This document shows, piece after piece, positions 11,418 to 22,920 of a stretch of DNA of 64,000 nt; within the stretch, counting starts at the first letter, position 1; every line of letters begins with the position of its first letter. A program made the translations under genes and the position numbers. A model generated the notes under the pieces. That model was given only the letters and a program-made list of their open reading frames with translations. It did not search any database and was not told the DNA's origin. The DNA comes from Caprimulgus europaeus (Eukaryota; Chordata; Aves; Caprimulgiformes; Caprimulgidae): assembly GCA_907165065.1 (NCBI GenBank), contig OU015527.1, positions 24,131,686-24,195,685 on the forward strand. Reading direction: 5' to 3'.

Positions 11418-14400
11418 CTTTTATGAAATTTGGGAGGGATGCTTTTTCATTATTATGATATAATAAAACATTTAGCAATAGATTTACTAAGACAGCTGAG
11501 TGAAAAAAAGCAAGAACTGCCCCAAATCAATGGCTAACTTATACTTGGTAGAAAAAGTAAAAAAAAAAAAAAAAAAAAAAAAGAGTCTACAACAGTCTGG
11601 ATTTTTTTCTTCAACTCCTTAATACAATAATTAATGAACACAGTTAAAAAGGATGGAAAAGTCAAAACCATGTCTTTAATGAGAGCTAAATGTATCTGCT
11701 GTTTATGATGCCCTTATTTAGGAAGACTAGTTCTGAGAATTTTTTTAAAACTGTCAAAAAAATTATATCTATTCTGTGACCTGAATATGAAAATGGGTAT
11801 GTAAGTTATCTTTATTAATGCAAATAGTATCCGAATCCTATAACTAAGGAGTTATATTCTACTTGTAAATAGGGTTAAAAAGTTTATGTGGATCAAGGCA
11901 TAGCTGAATGCTTTCCTGACCAACTGTCCTTAATTCCACCATCAATTACACCAAGGAAAAAAAGAAAAAAAGATCACACAAAAAATATCCAAACCAGAGA
12001 GTTAAAAATTGCTTACATGAAATTTAAAAGCAGGAAGAGAATGTCAAAGTAACTCCTGAAACTAAATGTTTCTGAGTATGTAATAGGAAAGAAGTTGTGA
12101 CTGGAAGTCTTCCTTTGCAAGTGCAATTCACAGTTTGGAAATTTCAGTATCCAACTCGAAGCTGTTTGATTTGACTCCTATATAGGAGAGCAACCTATAG
12201 TATTTCTCCCAGGCAATTAGGTGACTTAATGTCAATCAGAGAGATATTTTTCTTCTTCTTTAGCCAAATATAGCATTAACAGACTAATTAGCTTTACCAA
12301 TATAATTTGTCAATACCCTAGGCAGTTCTTTTGGCTGGCAATTTCCCCTTCCTGAAGGTTTCATGGAATTCAACAAATGGAGATAATAGAGTACATTTTT
12401 GTGTTTCAAATTGCTGTGCTCCATCAATGTAGCAACCACTGTGAACTGACGTAAGAGATCCATATTAGTGTCAAGTGACAATTTTGCTTTAGGGCATGGA
12501 AGAGAAATTTTTTATATTTTATTTAAATGGTTGACTAGAAATAAGAAAGGAATGACTAAAAAAAAATGCTTTCTGCATAAATCAAGCATGGAATAATTTT
12601 ATTGGCACCTCATTTTGTGATGCTTGTCCTTTTCTGCTGCCTTTTCACCATTCCCTTTTCAATGAGCATTAAGACAAATGAACTAAATCCAATACACTGT
12701 CTACACTTGCATCTCACCTGGTTTACGCCTCATGCTGTCTGGCTACATAATTTCAACTGGAAAAGTTGTTGACTGACCTCAGGTATAGATTTATGAAAAG
12801 TCAAGTGTCCAGCACCATTTGCTTGTCTTTGGTTCAGCGATCTTTTCCTGTGGTGATTTCCATGTGGTGATTTCCACGTGGTGTTTAAGAGGGAAGGTCA
12901 CAATATTTTTCATCAACTGACCTAATAGTCTATCACTGGAGCACAAACAAGCTGAAATGTCCACACAAGATACTTTCTATAAAAAAAACCAAACCAACCA
13001 ACCAAACAAAAAACACTTTCAAAGGAGCTCGGGTGTCCAAAAACTTACAGCTTCTATAGACTTTAAATACATCCACGTCTGTGTTACCCTCAAACACTTA
13101 GGAAAAAACATATAACCTCAAAAAATGAAAACAGAGTAAATGAAATTGGTACATCATAAAGCAGAACCTATCTTAATTGAAATAACATATAGAAATAACA
13201 TCTTAATTGAAATAACAATTATGACAGTTCATCAGAAAAAACACAGAAAAGTCAGTTACAGAAAAATCCCTCTATCATCTTTATTTCATAAAAGTACATG
13301 CTACTCTGTTTAAAAATGGATGTATAGATTTCATTTAGTAAAGTGAATTTTAAAAAGAAAGACATCTGCGGAAATGATGCAGGCACAGTCCACCATCAGC
13401 TGCCTACCATCTGACAAATATGTTAATCCTAAACTACCAGTTGTCTATGGAACCTGCGAAGAAGCCAGACGTTACCATGGGTTAACATGCACCAGAAATT
13501 GTTGCCCTACATAAAAACCAACTTAGCACAATGTTCTACTGGTAAAGAAAAAAAAAAAAAAACCAACATCAATCAACCAAACAAACAAACAAAAAAAGCC
13601 ATCTCAATTTTATAATTGAAAACTAAGGATTTTATTAAAAAGCTCAATAACTAGTAGTAGAAGATGAAGTCCTGAATTATAGGTGAAATAATGACTTTCA
13701 TGAGACTTTCAAAGATATCTGGACTGTCTGGTACTCTGTCTTGCCTTGTCACTTCTTATTTTTAGTGACAACTGATAAAGTAGTCTCTGTCAGCCACTGA
13801 CAGTGGCAAAACCTGACCAAAGATGAGTTGCTGAGTGATGTCCTACCAAATAAAATTTAAAAAAATAGTGTTTGGTAATTTTTTTAATTGAGTGGCCCAT
13901 TTCTGCATGTAAGCAGAAGGCACACAATTTTTCAGCTGCATTGTGCAAAAAAAAATGATACTAATGATAAAGATGATAAAGACTGTACTACATAGAGTAG
14001 TTCTATATTTTTCCTGATATAACATGTCAGCTTAATATAATCATAGATGAAGACATAGGAAGGAGATGTGAGAATGAATTGGCTTGGAAACTTTGCATAG
14101 AAAGCAGTTTGTATTTTTGGTGTGTGGGGCCAACAGTACATCAGTACATATGAGGGTAATACCTCAAACCAACTCTTGTCTTGTTTGTGGACCACGGAAA
14201 ATAGTGGTTGTGGGTGGAACTGTAATCCTTTCCTCCAGTGAAGGAACAGAGAGCTTAGTGTTCCTGGAATGGGAAACAGGCCATCCAGCTTTTTCATGTG
14301 GTCAACTGTATATTATTTTTGCATTCTAATTTGATAACAGTAATTCTTATCACACTGAAATTATGCTTGTGTAACTACTGTGAGAATAAGAAGAACATGT

Positions 14401-14603
14401 GTCTGAAGATACTTAAAAGTTAAGTTCAGACAATTTTTTCCTATATTTGCCACGGTAAACAATGATGCCTGATTCCATCAACACAGGAAAGAAATTCCAG
14501 AGAATCCCAAGCTCCTGAAGAAAGATTAACATTTTGTGATGTTGGCATGTTTTTTTCACATCGGGTAAAAATGTGGCAAGTGCTGCACACTACAGAGCAC
14601 CTG
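11418..14603. other. AT-rich intergenic DNA with simple repeats
   Basis: No gene is supported. It contains a pure run of 24 A at 11559-11582, (AAAC/AACC)n tracts near 12980-13015 and 13545-13600, and a 17-bp direct repeat (TCTTAATTGAAATAACA) at 13171 and 13201. Frames at 13932-14297 and 14084-14329 overlap on opposite strands and have no recognisable domain. Confidence 0.65.
11559..11582 (+). repeat. Poly(A) run, 24 bp
   Basis: Uninterrupted A tract. The sequence before it is not a recognised retroposon, so I do not call it an insertion tail. Confidence 0.9.
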
Positions 14604-14608
14604 CATGC

Positions 14609-15051
14609 AGATGTGGTTTAACCAGAAAGGGTCACTGCCTGCCCCACCCCCCACCCTCCAGTGGTATGGGGAGGAGAAAATATAAATGAATGGGGCTCAG
14701 GGGTTGAGACACAAGCATTTTACTGGGATAGTAAGGGAGAAATAACACCAAACAACACCAACAAGAGTACTAATGAAAGAATTATACAATACAAGTGGTA
14801 AATGGAATGGAACGTAATGGAATGAAACAGCTCACCACCCAACGGGCTCGTGAACCATGAACCACGAACCACGGTACCCAGCAGTCCCTTCCTCCTGGAA
14901 CTTCCCTGTTTAAATATTGAGCATGACGTCATGTGGTATGGAATACCATCACATAGTATCGAATACCTGCTCTGGCCACCCAGGCCAGCTGCCCCGGCCA
15001 CCACACTCTCACTTCCTGTGAATTTTTTCACCTGGAATTACCAGGGTGACA
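14609..15051 (-). repeat. 3' LTR of the mini-provirus
   Basis: It aligns with 15745-16158 along most of its length: GTGGTTTAACCAG at the left edge, GGTATGGGGAGGAGAAAA, GGGGCTCAGGGGTTGAG, the CCTGTTTAAATATTGAG promoter block, and GCCAGCTGCCCC near the right. The first bases are AGATGTGG where the other copy has TGGCGTGG, so the terminal TG has mutated. The right boundary (15051) is the least certain because the last 40 bp have diverged. Confidence 0.8.
14910..14933 (-). promoter_or_regulatory. LTR promoter core: CRE palindrome next to a TATA-like box
   Basis: Read on the minus strand, a perfect TGACGTCA cAMP-response-type element (14924-14931, inside the 12-bp palindrome CATGACGTCATG) lies four bases upstream of AATATTTAAA (14910-14919), a TATA-like box. 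The partner LTR has the TATA-like box but a degraded CRE (TGATGTTA at 16027-16034). CRE-type sites bind ATF/CREB proteins; activity here is inferred, not shown. Confidence 0.5.
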
Positions 15052-15255
15052 ACACACTCTTTCCAAATATTTTACTAATTCTGCAGGATTCTGCTCTTGT
15101 TCAGGTGTGCATTTCTCAAACATTGGAGGTTCCCTCTGCCCCAGGTGCTTGCCTATACTATCCCACACACCCTGCCACTCATAACTATCCCTTGGAGCAG
15201 ATCTCTGGATCATATTCCTAAATAGTTGTTTAACCCACAACAGGAGCTGAAACAC
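15028..15255 (-). pseudogene. Internal-region remnant, possibly Gag-derived
   Basis: This 75-codon minus-strand frame lies just upstream of the 3' LTR and runs a few codons into it. It contains the patterns YEWQGVWDSIGKHLGQREPP and a CTPEQ...QNPAELVKYLE block, which look like real protein rather than chance frame. Their position is compatible with the C-terminal part of a retroviral Gag after deletion of everything downstream, but I cannot assign them to a named family. It lacks a plausible initiation context and zinc-knuckle motifs (CX2CX4HX4C). Confidence 0.4.
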
Positions 15256-15378
15256 ATTAGAGACTCCGCAATAGAAACATGATGGTTAGAGCATCCCAAG
15301 GATATTCAAATTTCTCCCTGAATGAGAAAAAGAAGGCAAAGGAGTGGGTGAAATCACCCCCTCCATCTTCTCTGTAGC

Positions 15379-15633
15379 CTAGTTGTGTTTACTAACACGT
15401 TCCGACAGGGGGCGCCAGGTACACAGCCATGACGACAACATGGGGAACAAAGATGCACCCAAACATGTGGCCAATGATGTCATCATGTCGTAAGTGAACA
15501 CCACACAGTACAACGAAATCATAACCCTGAGCCCTCTAGCAGCCTTGATAAACAGCACCGCAGGGAATACATACAGCGCGTGAGGCTTTACATAGCACAG
15601 CCAGGTGATCAAATGAAACAACATTGTGACCAA
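15379..15633 (-). CDS. Hydrophobic 84-codon open frame of unknown function in the mini-provirus
   Basis: The first ATG lies about 90 bp downstream of the primer binding site in the element's own direction. The predicted peptide is strongly hydrophobic, with two stretches that could span a membrane (around residues 4-30 and 38-68), and a basic C-terminus. It resembles no retroviral protein I recognise and may be a chance frame in decayed leader or gag sequence. I list it because it is the only sizeable intact frame in the element's first half. Confidence 0.2.
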   Translation of the reverse strand: MVTMLFHLITWLCYVKPHALYVFPAVLFIKAARGLRVMISLYCVVFTYDMMTSLATCLGASLFPMLSSWLCTWRPLSERVSKHN

Positions 15634-15721
15634 TGACTAACTACTCTGTTAAATGTGTATATATATATAAAAGATTGCTTTAACATGCTCTGGTCAAGTC
15701 TGCTGTTATCTCAGTCCTTTT

Positions 15722-15739
15722 GCGCCACGTTGGGTGCCA
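15722..15739 (-). other. Primer binding site, tRNA-Lys type
   Basis: On the minus strand the 18 bases read TGGCACCCAACGTGGCGC and lie five bases inside the 5' LTR edge. This differs at two positions from the sequence complementary to the 3' end of tRNA-Lys(1,2), TGGCGCCCAACGTGGGGC. The position and sequence set the element's orientation and identify 15745-16158 as the 5' LTR. Confidence 0.8.
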
Positions 15740-15744
15740 AAAAC

Positions 15745-16158
15745 TGGCGTGGTTTAACCAGGAAGGGTCACCTCCCGCCCCACCCCCCACTCTCAGGTGG
15801 TATGGGGAGGAGAAAACGTAAATGAATGGGGCTCAGGGGTTGAGGTACAAGCAGTTTACTGGAATAGTAAGGCAGAAAACACCAAACAACAACAGTGCTA
15901 ATGAAAGAATTATACAACACAAGTGGCAAATGGAACAGAACAAAACAAAAACCATCCAACCTGCTTGCGAACCACGGTACTCAGCAGCCCCCTCCTCTTG
16001 GGACTTTCCTGTTTAAATATTGAGTATGATGTTATGTGGTATGTAACACTGTCATGTTGTATGGAATACCTGGCCTGGCTGCCCAGGCCAGCTGCCCCAG
16101 ATGCCTCCCTCCCAGTTCCCTGTGAACAATTAACTCTATCCTAACCAAATCCAGTACA
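15745..16158 (-). repeat. 5' LTR of the mini-provirus
   Basis: It spans TGGCGTGG at the left to CCAGTACA at the right edge, so on the minus strand it starts TGTACTGG and ends CCACGCCA, keeping the TG...CA rule. The TATA-like block is at 16012-16021. It is followed directly by the CATGC target duplication. Confidence 0.85.
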
Positions 16159-17202
16159 CATGCCTAATATAAATGGGGAGGAAAGAGACAAAGGGTTTGA
16201 GCCTTCCCTCTGCATTGGAGTTGAATTTTCTGCACAGTGCTGCACCTTGCCTTGCACTTCTAGGGTGCTAGGACTCCAGGTATGAGTTTAGAGAGTGCAG
16301 GAGGTTACAGCGAGTTTCTTTTCAATCCTCTTGGTCTGGTCTGATCACAGTAAGGTATATCACAAAGCATAAAGTAAACAAAGTAGCTCAAGAAAATACT
16401 ACTAATAATAAAAAACCCAAACATCGAACCAAACCAAACCCTAAGGTTTCATTTCTAGCCAAAGCAAATGATTTCACAGTCATAGATTAACATCAACATC
16501 CTTTGAGAAGATGTTCTTCCATTCAGATTTGGATGAGAGAGACCTTGAAAGTATTGCTTTCAAGCAGTAAAGGTAACAGTTCCCCTTTCCAGGCTCTCAA
16601 ACTTGTATGAATTTTTATATTTGTTTTCAATAGTGCATTTTCACCCTGGATGAGCTAGATTGTGTTTTACACAGGTGTTTTTCTGATTATGTTCAACAGA
16701 AATTTTTGAGTACAGCCCATGAAAGCTGCTTGTTCTTGACAACATACTTTGTGTGTGTTGCTGACTGTGTGTCAATTGTTACGGCAGTTCACACAAACAT
16801 CCACTTGACTGGACAACCACATGCCGGATATTGCACATCAAAAGGTAAATGATGGGCCAGATTATCTCCTGTGCTGAAATATGTTTTAGGAACTCTCTTA
16901 TGTGTCACTGCCAAATGATCCTCCTTTGATATTCCAGGTCCACTATGGATGTCAACTCATAAGACAGAGGAACTGAGAGGGTCTTTTTTTGCTGAGAGGT
17001 ATTCAATTCTCCTTTTTCTCCCTCCTGCAAGAATACCTAATGCTAAGGTTTTACTGCACACTTTGTGACATCTGAGGCCTCCTGGTCTAATGGAATTAAC
17101 AGCTGGACAAGAAGACAGATTCCAGCCAGTTAACACTATGTCCAAGATCCCTTCTGCAATAAGCCATAGAATAATCACAGGGATAACAAGGTTTTAGGTT
17201 GC

Positions 17203-17284
17203 TCTTTTTTTGTGTTTTTTTTTGTTTTGTTTTTCTTTGGTTGGTTTTTTTGTTGGTTTGTTGTTTGTTTGTTTGTTTGTTTTA
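17203..17284. repeat. (GTTT)n / T-rich simple repeat
   Basis: Imperfect array of GTTT and GGTT units ending in four consecutive GTTT units. Confidence 0.85.
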
Positions 17285-17687
17285 AAGTGAGTTGTTTCAC
17301 ATATAAACTGCTCACCTAAATCTTCATCCAGAAGCTGGACTACACTGAAGTCTGAGAGGACTGATAATTTTTTAATCATCTGTCATTCTGCCTTCCTACT
17401 TTGTTATACTTGATTGATTTTACCTTACAATTACACCAATTCTGCTAGTCCATTAGGATTCAGAGACTTAATCCTCTTCCTTTTTCTTTAGCTTTGAAGG
17501 AAAAACATCCTACTTTTAAACATCCTTCAAAAGTATTCTGTTTAAGGTTCCCACCTGACAGCTGAAATCTATAATCATCAGTTTCATGCAATATGTTTTC
17601 ATTCCTTGGTACTCAGGCTTAGAGCTATCTCAGTTGCCACATTCTTTCAATGAAGAACTTCAAGGACAAGTTGACTTAGGAACATTC

Positions 17688-17711
17688 TTTTTTTTTTTTT
17701 TTTTTTTTTTT
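17688..17711. repeat. Poly(T) run, 24 bp
   Basis: Uninterrupted T tract followed by C-rich sequence. It could be the tail of an antisense retroposon, but no recognisable body adjoins it. Confidence 0.85.
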
Positions 17712-20700
17712 CTTCCCCCCCACTTTTGTTCAGCTATAAAAATCTGTAATTTTTTTCAGAACAAGTAGCTCACCCTGAGTACACAGAACCTTTCCAGGGC
17801 AAAATGGTAAACCAAATCAGAGTTGCTGGATGTTTTTGTGGTAAGCAGAGCTCACTAAACGAGCAGGAATACGTCCCATGAAGAACATCATGCCCTTCAA
17901 ATAGAATTTCTTCCTATTTATGAATTTCAAGGTCTTGTGGTAGAAGAAATAAGAAGTGTATTTCAACCTATGTGATAAGCTGGGGAACCCTACTGTTATC
18001 AAGTATCACAAGAAATGCTAGACAACATATGCAAGGGCGATACTGTTTTTGTGGCTACAACTTTTGTAGGTATGTTCAGACTCCCTTGGCTAGTAATGGG
18101 CCAGTGTCACCTGAAGTTTGTCCAAATAGCTATTGCTATTTATTTCTTCATACTTATTTGTTTCATGGTTCTGGTCTATAGCTGAGGGACTAGTTGCACA
18201 GGGACATTCCTTTTTGAAATTTCAACCCTACAGACTGTCTCACATTTGTCACTATGAGATTAGGTTTTCTCATGGTTACAGTGTGTTCCTCCATTCAGTG
18301 ATGGCTAACTGCATACGACCCCAGAGAAAGTCAGCCTTTCACCCCTGGCTTACCACTATCATGTATGGGAAAGACACATAAGTTAAAATGGGTGAATTAA
18401 ATAAAAATGAAGAAATAAAATAATAAATATAATAAACATAAGCATAATAATAAAGTCCATCCCCAGTCATTTATGACAACTACACAAACAGCATGCCCAA
18501 TAATTTTCTGAGATAGGTGCATACTTTGTAGCAAAAAAATGACAGACCTGTAGATCATCATTGCAATCTGTTGGTGACTGCAGAGAGAACTGGATGGTAC
18601 CTACCTTATTGACTTTTGAGAACAAGACTGTTTGTCCCACGAATGACATTAAGTGTTCAATTTGAACACTCAAGCTTGCCAGACTGACTGTCTTCACTTA
18701 GATGTCACAGATTCATAATAGTTGCTTGTCTGTGTGGGACTGTTAAGATGTGAATCAGCCCTGGCCTTTATTTCCAACTCAGCTGATCATGAGTAATCAA
18801 GCCATAGACACACTAGGGGATGAACATTGTGGAAAACTCCTGGCTTTTCAAAATACGTTTTCTAGTTTTGCCAACAACACTCAATCCTCAGCTGAATCTA
18901 CTATCAGTAGAAGAGAAATGACAGTCAACAAAACATGAGACAGACAATATACAGAAGAGAATCTGTTCTGCTCTAAGCATCATCCTTCATGTAACTGGAT
19001 TCTACAATCATTTCTCTATCATACTGCAAAACTAGGTTTTATCCCTTCTTATGATCCTTCATTGATTTTTAATTCTTTGTACAAGAACTTAGAAAACACT
19101 TATTTTTATAAACTCATCTGTAATGTTATTTTCCTTTTAACAATTGCTTCTATTAGGTCTATATTGATTCTATTGACGTGACTTTTATTTGTCCCAGTAG
19201 CTCTTTAGGATTTATAATATTCAGTCAATTATACAAGAGTCATTTAAAAATATGACTAAATTCTTTTTGAGACAATATGAACCTATTCTGTCTTCCTGGA
19301 GGGGGAGCTTCTGTATTTTGCCTGTGTGGTAGATTCTGCACACTTGCAGAATGTTTCTTCATTTAATATTTTCTCTCTGATGATGCTGATGTGAAATAGA
19401 CCAATATTTCTCTTTTAATGTTGATTCTTATGGCCTTTTAAGCTTCTCCATAGGCAATGAGATAAGCATTTCATCTGCCTCCATTTCTGTGGCTTGTACA
19501 GAAGTCCAAAACAATTCAGTGATCTGCTCATTGTTAGTTTCTATGCTTGTCTATATGCACACTTTGAAGGCTTGCAAAAGAAGCACTCAGCATTTTCACT
19601 CTCAATAAACATTTTCCTTTTTGCTGGATTGTTTTAATTCTGTGTCATTCTCATATCTGCATAGCTTTCATTTTTTTGCCTTGTTTATTACTTTTGCCTC
19701 TTTGTCTTCCCACTTCATTTGAAGTCTCATGTCTCTCTCTTTTGCAGAATAACCTAGTTTTAGTATGGTTTCCTTCTGTGGCTGCTTGTTTGCCAACAGT
19801 GTGCTGTAAGCTATCCCAGGCTGGTTTTATTGTGTGTCTTCATTAGTTGACTGGAACTCTGTGCATCCCTACTATCCTTGTTGACTTTTGTTCCTGACTG
19901 CACTCAGTTAAGAGTTGACATGTTTTATCTCTTTTTGAAGCTTGTTGTACTGATACTATGTACTATGTACTTATTTTGGTTTTATCTGATCTGTACCTAT
20001 TATTTAATGTGCCTGTGTACTGGTTACTATGCTTTTCCTTCTGTCTAATAAAAAATAGAATCACCAACAACAGTAATTATATTTAAAAAAAAAAAATAAA
20101 ATGTTAATTTGGAGACTTATACTTTCATTACAACTTATACCTATGTCAACTTTGTAATTATTAACTCAAAAAAGTAAGATTTTCTCCAGCTGCCTGTGTT
20201 TCCGTTGAAAGAAAACATTTGTGTTTTTTCGTAATGTGCCTGAATTTCTTTCGATTTGTCTCATTGAGACATTTGTTGCAGTAGAGCTTAATGAAGTTGG
20301 GTAAAAAGGCAAGAAAAATGTTTTTTTTCCACATTCCAAGGTTGTATGTCTCACCTTTACAATGAGTGTCCACAGAAAACATCTTCCAGACATCTGAGCT
20401 GGATATGGTCACCTATCCTTTCATATGTTATGTTAAAGAACTGGTGTCTTTGACTGAGCTTGTGGTACTCTGTTGCCAAAGTAACTACATTGCATTTATG
20501 TGTCCTGTTACAGAAATTGGTGGGCCTTGTCCCTTTCAGCCCAATGAAATACCTCTGTTTCTGTTCAATCTTTGGATTAAACAAGACCAGGGACAGTAGA
20601 AAATTTTTTTGCCTCCCCATACCTGGAGAATTAGTGTAGCCATTAGAGTTGCTGGCCATCTGTCTTTCTCAGACCTTACAAACTTATTTACCACCAACTT

Positions 20701-22344
20701 TGTCCATCTGGTATAATTTTTACCAACACTTTCAGCTTAGGAATCCATTGGTGATGTAGTCTTCCATTTTAAGTAGCTGCCAAGTTGAAGTCCTAACATT
20801 AATATTTGGCTCCATAAAGCACAATAAAATGAGCTGGATTTTTTCAAACATAGCTCCAGATGAGGTTCATCTAACACAATAGCTTTATTGAAGTGCTAAT
20901 TTAATAGTTTCCTCCCAACACAATCTCATATCCTGCTGTCAATGGTCTTACAGTTTTATAGTCACTAAGGAAGATTTAAAGGTGAGGTGTTAGAAAGCAT
21001 TTTCTAGCACTCTAAAAAGTTTAGTATAGACAAAATAGTATAGTTTAAGATATGCTAGCTGCTTGAGTTGTATCAAAAGGAGAAGCAGTGAGCAGTGTAG
21101 CTACAGATAAATCCTGTGTAAGTATTTAATTTATTACTGTCGAAGCACAAAATGATCTTTGGACATTTCAGGTTATTATCAGTTTTCTCTATCATTAGCA
21201 CTGCCACATAGAGAATAATACAACAGCATTGTGGGTAGGAAGTTGTCTGAACAGTGCCTGGAAAATAACAGGGTAAAAGAGGCTAGCTGGGTTTGTGCCA
21301 CTGTTTGAGTTAGGAAGATGACAAAGTCTGGACATCTAATAGTATAGATTTTGTTGAAAGAAGTTGGATAATAGCAGAATAAGGGACTATGTATATGCAG
21401 AAATGTCATTGTGGGTTTTATTTATCTAGAGCCTACTGAAGTAAATCTGGATTTGGCTTGAAAAGAGGCCGAACGTTATGGAAGTATATCTAGCGGAAGC
21501 AATTTAAGTAGAGATTCTGCCAACTAGAAACTGTCAGAAAAATTAAGAAATATATCACAAATATTTTGACCTCAGTGAGAGAAGCTACTGATTGCTTCAC
21601 AGTGAGGGATAGTTAGAGCCATTGAAGGCTTTTCCATTAATTCTATTCCCAATGGCAGTGTATGTTGCTAAAGTCAGGTAGGAATGAGCTACAGAACAGT
21701 CTATAACTGCGCCCTTACTGTGCTCAGTGTTGGTTGCAGGAATACGTGAAGAGGGAGCTGTAGTCTTGTAAGACAAGGAGCTTCCAGTGGAAAATGAAAA
21801 TGTGAGTATACCAGATAAGGGCCCAGCAGTTATGGTGTTCAGCAAGAATGAATACAAGTGATAAACAGTCACAAACCCTTAGGATTAGTAGTGTTGAAAA
21901 AATGAACTTCAAAAATTCAAATTGCAAAATATAATGTATTTAATTTTTAAGTCTAATGAAACATTTTGTTACATTCAAATATTTTGTGCAACTTCTGAAC
22001 TTAATTTGTGCATGCTGAACAAGTTTGAATGTAACTGATGCTGAACATTATTCCGTATTTCAGTTCCAAGATGTCTGTATTGGTGCTCCAAAAATTCTCT
22101 GTTCTCTGGCAAGGCAACCTAAGTTTCTCCTTCCACAATCTCTGTTATAGTCCTGCTATTTTCCTAATGAATATGTGCTCCAGCTTTTTCTCTCAGTGAA
22201 ATGCCTTTGTCATGGTACTAGGCAATTCCTTTCTCCACGTCTCTCTTACTGTATTCTATCAGGACTGTTTATTCTTCTGTATCTGTTTGTAGTCAAAAGA
22301 CTTTTGACTTTTACAACAATAAAACGTTCTTTGAGTACTATAAT

Positions 22345-22920
22345 CTGTTAGGGAGGGATGGAATCCACCTGTCTGGAAGAGGCAAGGGAACCTTTGGGAG
22401 CAAGCTGTCCAGCTTGGTGAGGCGTGCTTTAAGCTGGTAGACTCTGGGGATGGGGCCCAAAATGGCAATGCTTGCAACATCGTATCCAACTGGGGAGTAC
22501 GCCAAGCCAACCAAAGCAGCAACAAATGTTCCTTGGCTGCCTCTCACGATAGGAACCAGAAAGCCAACCACCTCAAGGGCCTGTATGGCTGTGGGTGATC
22601 CTCCTGCAACCCTCCAGGAAAACCTACATGCTTAAATAAACTAAAGTTGCTGGGGGAAGGGAATCTCAATCCACCCCACTCTTGCCAGTTTGGTTCCAGT
22701 GCCAGCAACAGATGCCCAGAGCCTGGAGAAGGGTCAGGTCAGCAGGAGAGCACCAGAGGAGTGGCACAATGGAATTCCAGCCACTCGAGCCAGTAGGCCA
22801 GCTTCATAGCAGGCCCAGCTTAAATGTCTCTACACAAACTGATGCAGCATGGGAAATAAACTAAAGGAGCTAGAGATGTATGCATGCCTGCAGGGCTATA
22901 ATATCGGCATCATGGAGACA
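22345..22920 (+). mobile_element. Host CR1, piece 1 of 4: 5' part before and at the start of ORF2
   Basis: This begins the long plus-strand CR1 that carries the nest. It opens with the CR1 block GGGAGGGATGGAATCCACCT, passes GAGGCGTGCTTTAAGCTGG, and ends with the segment coding the start of ORF2 (GGCTATAATATCGGCATCAT then GGAGACA). The reading frame is already broken by indels. The CR1 sequence resumes at 24865 (ACATGGCGGGATGGCTCATG region), showing that the DNA between was inserted later. Confidence 0.8.

Larger units (their letters stand above)
14604..16163 (-). mobile_element. Internally deleted endogenous retrovirus (mini-provirus), about 1.55 kb
   Basis: Two related LTR copies flank about 690 bp of internal sequence, and the whole unit sits between perfect 5-bp direct repeats CATGC (14604-14608 and 16159-16163). 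Transcription would run leftward: the 5' LTR is 15745-16158, then a tRNA-Lys-like primer binding site (15722-15739), a remnant interior, and the 3' LTR at 14609-15051. The LTRs belong to the same broad family as the solo LTRs at 7.7, 23.7, 50.0 and 57.0 kb. No pol or env is recognisable, so it could only have moved with proteins supplied by a helper. The two LTRs differ by many substitutions and indels, so the insertion is not recent. Confidence 0.85.
16164..22344. other. Intergenic DNA, no gene recognised
   Basis: More than 6 kb without a supported gene or identifiable repeat family. It holds a (GTTT)n-rich stretch (17203-17284), a 24-T run (17688-17711) and a low-complexity AATAA-rich stretch (about 18385-18455). 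Frames at 17972-18381, 18467-18697, 20161-20659 and 21597-21927 overlap each other on both strands and show no domain. Confidence 0.6.

Noticed and set aside
11559-11582. Poly(A) run as tail of a processed pseudogene
   Set aside because: The upstream sequence contains no recognisable transcript body and no flanking duplication was found.
20161-20659. Several overlapping 75-100-codon frames suggesting a small gene
   Set aside because: Frames on both strands overlap with no domain, no codon pattern and no splice or poly(A) context.
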